NCBI GenBank assembly: GCA_916610825.1
Contig: OU744453.1
Coordinates: forward strand, 4,543,845 to 4,607,844
Direction: 5' to 3'
Length of the DNA stretch: 64,000 bases
Source: Haliclystus octoradiatus
Taxonomy: Eukaryota; Cnidaria; Staurozoa; Stauromedusae; Haliclystidae
The translations under genes and the position numbers were made by a program. The notes under the pieces were generated by a model. That model was not told where the DNA came from. It saw only the letters and a program-made list of their open reading frames with translations, and ran no database searches. This document shows positions 58,738 through 64,000 of the stretch, one piece after another. Within the stretch, counting starts at the first letter, position 1. Every line of letters starts with the position of its first letter.

Positions 58738-61700
58738 ATGGCATTTCATACTGATTTTTTAAATACTCAAGACTTACAGCGTCTAGCAACAAAGCAACGT
58801 TCCCGCCTTATGAAGAAGTCGCATCATCAAATCCATGATTTATCAACAAGTCAACAGATATATGTACCATTTGGTAAAAATAAAGTACGATTAAATCTAT
58901 CTGGGAAAATATTTGAAACATTTGAAGGAACTTTACATAAAAAACAACCAAATATATTTACAACAGAAGCATGCAATAGATATTATGATTCTGTGAATGA
59001 AGAATACACATTTGATAGGAATGATAAAGCATTTGCTTCAATTTTAACGTATTTCCAATCTGGTTTATTAATAAGACCAGCAGGATGTACAGAAAGATTT
59101 TTTATTAATGAATTACGATTTTATGGATTAGAAAAAGAAGCAACACAACGTCGCGCAATACATTTACCTCATCATTCCCCAAGAATTTTACCAGATAATA
59201 AAATTCAAAGATTCTTATGGGAACTTTTTGAATATCCAGATACATCAAAAATAGCTAAATTATTATCAATATTTTCAACAATTGTTATATTAATATCAAT
59301 TATTGGTTTTTGTGTGGAAACTTTACCTTCGTTTAATCGGCGTGCTGACCCCAATAAACAATACACGAAAGATGGTCGATTTATTCTATTTGTTGTTGAA
59401 GCCTTTTGTGTTATTTGGTTTACAACAGAATATGTTTTCAGATTTATCGGATCACCAAGAAAATTAAGATTTTTATACAGTCCGTTGAATTTAGTTGACA
59501 TCGCAGCTATATTACCATTTTACACAACACTGATCTTAAAAAATTCCAGCACATCAGTATCCTCGTTTGCTGTTCTACGCATTCTACGATTAGTCCGTGT
59601 TTTTCGTGTTTTTAAGTTATCAAGATATTCTAAAGGTTTACAATTATTTCTTCAAACAATTCTGGCCAGTTCTAAAGAATTATTATTATTATTCTTTTTC
59701 ATGATGATCGTATTAGTATTATATTCAAGTGCTGTATTTTATGTTGAATCGAATAATGGATTAAGTGAAGATTTCAAAAGTATACCACATACATTTTGGC
59801 TTGCCATGGTTACAATTACTACAGTGGGCTACGGTGACATGGTGCAACAAACATTAGGTAAGATATTTATGATATACAGTAACACAACATAATAATTGTA
59901 TAGGTACTGCTTGTCCCGGGGGGTAATTTCAAATGGTTGGTATACGGGGACGTGCCAATTATTGTGGGTACCTTTTCACGGTCTTCGAAGATGTTTGAGG
60001 TATCTATTTCAGAATTTTCAAAATATTCATGATATTGTTTTTTAATGAGCAAAAATTGTCAATGTAAACCCATGAAATTGGAATCAATTTTGAAATATGC
60101 TTCGATAAAAATATATTTGGGATAAAATATTAAAGGCATCAATTTCGCACAGAACTCTAGATTTTTGATCTCTTTTTCAACCAAACATAGTGGAAAATGA
60201 TACAAAAAATACCGCTTTAATGAAGTCGAATATACGGTTCAAAGGACAGATTTCAGTCTCGAAATTATTGTTCTCCAAGGGATAAGCAATCCCGTTAAGC
60301 AACATCATTCTCCTAGAAAACATATCAAGATTTTATTCCTCCGATGTCCCTTGAAAAATATAAGACAGCATCGCAGAAACAAGCTTTATTTTGACAAATT
60401 CCCGTTTCTAGCTTTCAAACTGTCGTCTAACCAAACTACGACTTGGAGATTGAACAATGAGACATAAGGCAGATCAGTTTAACTTCAACAATCTAATTAA
60501 AACATAACATCACATCTCAGACTAGCCGACTGATTACATTAACTTAGTTGAGTTATTCTATAGTTAACGCTACTATACATATAATATAACAGTTACTAAT
60601 TAAAACAGAAACGAGGATTACAACAGAAACGAGAGATGTGTCATTTTGAAAATCCTGCTAGTACCCCAAAATTGCAGGTTTTGCTCAAAACCACACCCAA
60701 GTTGCATAAAATGTGTCATTTCCTGACATTTTGCATGAGAAATGCAATTTTGGCGCTTCACAGAAGGGGTCAGGGCATCTCACAACGGGAATATTTCTGG
60801 TTTTCACAGCTTAAAGCCGGAAATATTGCATAACGCATTACCGGTAACTCATGCGTACCATCTTACAGGAAGAGTTTCACGATATTCACAGTCAATAGAA
60901 AAATACTTTTTGTTGACTTTTCTATTGACAATAATTTGATTACTCCATCGTTGATTTGTCGTCACCGTTCGTAAAGATAAATAGCAGTAAATATACATGC
61001 ATAAAGAAGAAAAGTATGGTGGATTCCTGGTTGATGGATGTGTCGTAAACATGCTTGTAGATAATTTTAATTATTCAATCCACCGGTAAAATAAAGTAGA
61101 ATACATAATATATAGCCTCATTAGGTTTTTCAGTAGCAGAAAAGGCTAATAATCCACGTGATTCTGTATCGAAAAGGTTACCTATTATATGAGCACTATA
61201 GAATAAAATTAGAAATTCGGATTTGAAAATTCAACCAATCCATACTGATACACACAAATATCGATCAAATTATTACATGATTTTCTGCCAAATAATTGAA
61301 TTATTTCCCCGGGGGGATAACTTTCATACTTTGGGTATACGGGGACGTTCAAATATTAAAGGGTACCTTTTTCATAATCCATAAAAAAATTTTTGGGGTA
61401 TGCTTACTGATAATTTGTTTGAGGTATCCTTTTGACGCCTTTGCAAGTTTTTCATGGTTCAAAACAAATTTTGCCTATGCAATTTTTTTTTTTCATTTGT
61501 TTTGGCTGAATCTGCCACTTATAAAAATATATTTGGGGTATCTTTTTCATCATGTGAAATATTTTTATGGTCATTCTGCCAACGTTCCATTTGAGCGACC
61601 CCGTCGGGATTATTTCTCATCTTGAAACTCTTTCTATCCTGTTTGTCAATTTTATGAAGTGCGATATGTAAGATAGTACGCATGCGTTCATAATATTAAA

Positions 61701-63545
61701 ACACATGACTTGATAAACCCGCTTTGATATAAGGCTCACCCCCGTGGTGTATAGCGCTTATGGAAGTACCCCCCGGTTAGTCAGTAATATGACATGAACT
61801 TAGCGTAGCCTCCTCCCTTCTGAGCTCATGGCTGGTCCCCAAAATCGTTCTTGATACTCAATGAACGTAAGCGCAACATAAAGAAGTGGAAATTTCGTAG
61901 ATTATAATTCTCGGCTTTTGGGACTATGAAGACAAGCCGATGGACAATATTAGTTATTTGAATACAGTATAATAATACTAATGACAACATTACGTTTTTC
62001 TCAGTCTTTATTGGGGAAAACTCGGGGGAGACTGTAGGGAGTTCAGACTTAAATAAAGCTACATAGTTATTATGTGTGATGTATTAGGGTGTTGATCCTA
62101 CAACGGTTACAAGGAAAAACAGAAAGATTACATATGACAGTTGATTTTTTAAATGATGAGAACCATGTGATAAACGGAAGTTACAATATGCATCTTATAT
62201 GCAATATGTATATATATATATATTTTTATCAGGAAGGTTTAAATTTAATACCAGTACTGGTTCATGTTCATGTTTATTCGATAGAAAGATTAAGTTCTAC
62301 TTGTACTTGTTCTGTCAAAACAAGACGTTTAGATTCAGTAAAAAACCTCAGCTTCTGTTTCCCAGGTAAACAGAAAATTCAAACATTTTTTCAAGATTCA
62401 TTATATGGTTTTTAATATGTAGAAATTTTATAGCGGCATCATTATTTTATTAAAAAAAGCTGACGTAAAACCAAAACAAACCAAAACAATGAACTCAAAA
62501 CATGTACCATGTACATCGTGGTTCATGTTTCGCGCCGAAAGGTGTTCCAAAACGAGGAGTTTGTTAGTACAGGTTTCAGAGCAAAAGGGTTTCCCCAATG
62601 CGCAGAAGTGATGTGCAACGAGAAAGATGTACTCGTTGCTGTACCAGTAATAGGGAGGTTTAGATTCAGTACCGGTACCGGTTCAAGTTCATGTTTTGTC
62701 GATAAGAAGACTGGGATATACCTGTACTCGTTCTTTTAAAACAAAACGTTTAGAGTTCAATGACATAAAACCTCAGTTTCTGTTTTCCAGGTAAAAAACA
62801 AAATTCAGACAATTTGTTCAGGATTCATTTTTATTCTATGTAGAAATTTTAATAGTGACAATAAAATTTTATTCAAAAAAGCTATAAATAAAACCAAAAC
62901 AAGGCAAAACAACTAAATCAAAAAACGTACTCCGTCCGTGGTTCATGTTTCGCGCAGAAAGGAGTTCCGAAACGAGGAGGTCAGTACAGGTTTCAGAGAA
63001 AGGGGCTTTCCCCAATGCGCAGAAGTGATGCGCAACGTGAAAGCTGTACTCGTAGCTGTACCTGTACTAAATCTTTAAACCTCCCTAATAAATCCAAATC
63101 TTACTATAACAACAAATAAACCACAACAACACTAACAAATTTCCCTGCAATTGAATACGATAAACATGTGTGGACAGACAAAGGATCTAACCCTGGCCTC
63201 CCCAAAATCCTAATTTTCAATATAATTTTCTACAATACAGGCGGCAAGATTATTGGTTCTTTTTTGGCCGTAACTGGTGTTTTGGTTATAGCTCTTCCTA
63301 TTCCAGTTATTGTCAATAATTTCACCAAATATTATGAAATTATCATGCGCCCAGACGAACAGCCATACGATTGCGAAGTTTTTGAAGCACCAGTAAAAGA
63401 TAAACAGAAACAAGACAAAGAAAAAAGTCCTGAAATATCAAAGAGTAAAACAACAAACGAAGAAATTCAGCCTGTTTTCAAATTTGTTGTTTCAGATTTA
63501 TCAGAAGCTATTGATATAAAAGAGGATAGATTAACTACTTTATAA
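58738..63545 (+). CDS. Shaker-type (Kv1-like) voltage-gated potassium channel (2 exons, 474 aa)
   Basis: Exons are 58738-59857 and 63241-63545, joined in phase 1 (G/GC, Gly374). The T1 tetramerisation domain spans about 47-135 ([42 protein letters not shown]). S1 is about 175-195 and S2 about 214-235, then S3 ([16 protein letters not shown]). S4 is [20 protein letters not shown] with R281, R284, R287, R290, K293 and R296. S5 is about 313-335; the pore helix and filter TTVGYGD are at 361-367. S6 carries [10 protein letters not shown], the PxP gate at 392-394. The layout and S4-S5 linker (SRYSKGLQ) are those of Kv1/Shaker. After the filter the usual MxPxT reads MVQQT, so the conserved Pro is Gln370. 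The tail is charged and ends TTL, a possible class I PDZ ligand. The intron breaks the gene between filter and S6. Polyadenylation signal: AATAAA at 63905. Confidence 0.95.
59914..60130. mobile_element. Decayed CCGGGG-family MITE fragment
   Basis: Begins CCCGGGGGGTAATTTCAAAT, then GGTATACGGGGACGTGCCAA and TTTGAGGTATC, like the copies at 22703 and 45936. The right end is not found. It lies 56 bp into the Kv intron. Confidence 0.6.
61307..61608. mobile_element. CCGGGG-ended MITE, about 302 bp, TSD ATTATTT
   Basis: Begins CCCCGGGGGGATAACTTTCA and runs parallel to 45936-46261 through TATACGGGGACGTTCAAATA, TTTTTGGGGTATGCTTA and TCATCATGTGAAATATTT. The right end is shortened (CGACCCCGTCGGG). ATTATTT flanks it (61300-61306 and 61609-61615). 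Confidence 0.78.
62230..63070. repeat. Tandem duplication, two units of about 420-430 bp, in the Kv intron
   Basis: GGTTTAAATTTAATACCAGT (62237) and GGTTTAGATTCAGTACCGGT (62657) start two diverged units. Both hold CCTCAG.TTCTGTTT.CCAGGTAAA, TATGTAGAAATTTTA, AACCAAAACAA, GTGGTTCATGTTTCGCGC and TTTCCCCAATGCGCAGAAGT. A partial third copy lies at 40925-41140. Confidence 0.8.
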
Positions 63546-64000
63546 AGTGACTATTTTGACATTATTATTATAGTAAGCAAATATTAATACTAGAAAAAAC
63601 TAAACTCGATAATTTAGTCTCAAAGCGGGTGTCCCATCGTACTTCGATGGTGTTCTTCAAATAGAACAGCTGTGCTATGTTTCCAAATATGCAACTTCCA
63701 TGCCTTTTTGCGGTCAAAATACCCATTTGATGGGAAAATTGACAAATAGTCCTTCGGTTGAAGAGATTAACATTAATATAGCTGTTATAGAGGTACGAAT
63801 TAACGTAATAACAACCTTTTTGTGTTCTTATTTGCTCATCTAAAAATTCATCACTGTATATTTCTTTATATTCCCTCGTATTTGAATGATGATAATGGTA
63901 TCGTAATAAAACTATAGCGTGATTAAATAAAACCGTATAATATTTGTTAAGACGTCGTGGGTGTTTATATTTTAATTAATAAATTGCCCAATTGTATGGA

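Overview
The window is eukaryotic nuclear DNA from an AT-rich, repeat-dense invertebrate animal genome. The evidence is spliced genes with GT-AG introns, metazoan families (Mi-2/CHD, Shaker-type Kv channel, thrombospondin type 1 modules, spermidine synthase), and many DNA transposons, LINE tails, tRNA-derived SINEs and microsatellites. The phylum cannot be fixed from sequence alone.

Host genes, left to right: (1) the last two coding exons of a CHD3/4/5 (Mi-2) chromatin remodeller, + strand, 485-3308; (2) a secreted PAN/apple plus thrombospondin-type-1 protein, - strand, about 26.1 to 20.4 kb, with three near-identical TSP1 exons in tandem; (3) spermidine synthase, - strand, 42.3 to 34.2 kb, seven coding exons; (4) an unrecognised single-exon secreted protein, - strand, 46.3-47.4 kb; (5) a STELLO/DUF288-like Golgi-type membrane protein, + strand, 51.2-55.3 kb, two exons; (6) a Shaker-type voltage-gated K+ channel, + strand, 58.7-63.5 kb, two exons. 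They look like unrelated neighbours and not a functional cluster.

The most striking object is a complete Mutator-like element (MULE) at 9164-18725. It has 62-bp perfect terminal inverted repeats (about 73 bp in all), a perfect 9-bp target-site duplication (ATCCCGGGA), and an internal gene of 17 exons whose splice phases all join into one 821-codon frame. The product has a FAR1-type zinc finger, a MULE DDE transposase domain with both Asp and the Glu in place, and a SWIM zinc finger. About 4 kb of the element downstream of this gene is unexplained.

The rest is mainly smaller mobile DNA: MITEs whose target duplications indicate Harbinger (TAA/TTA), hAT (8 bp), Mutator-like (8-9 bp) and mariner (TA) families; a three-layer nested insertion at 26.5-31.8 kb; LINE 3' ends with microsatellite tails (one about 750 bp of AAT); a decayed Ty3/gypsy integrase; and two SINEs with different tRNA-like heads and a shared tail. 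The intron of the CHD gene carries a sequence that folds as a complete type I hammerhead ribozyme with a minimal stem III.

All exon joins were made by eye from splice consensus, phase and family similarity. No searches were run.
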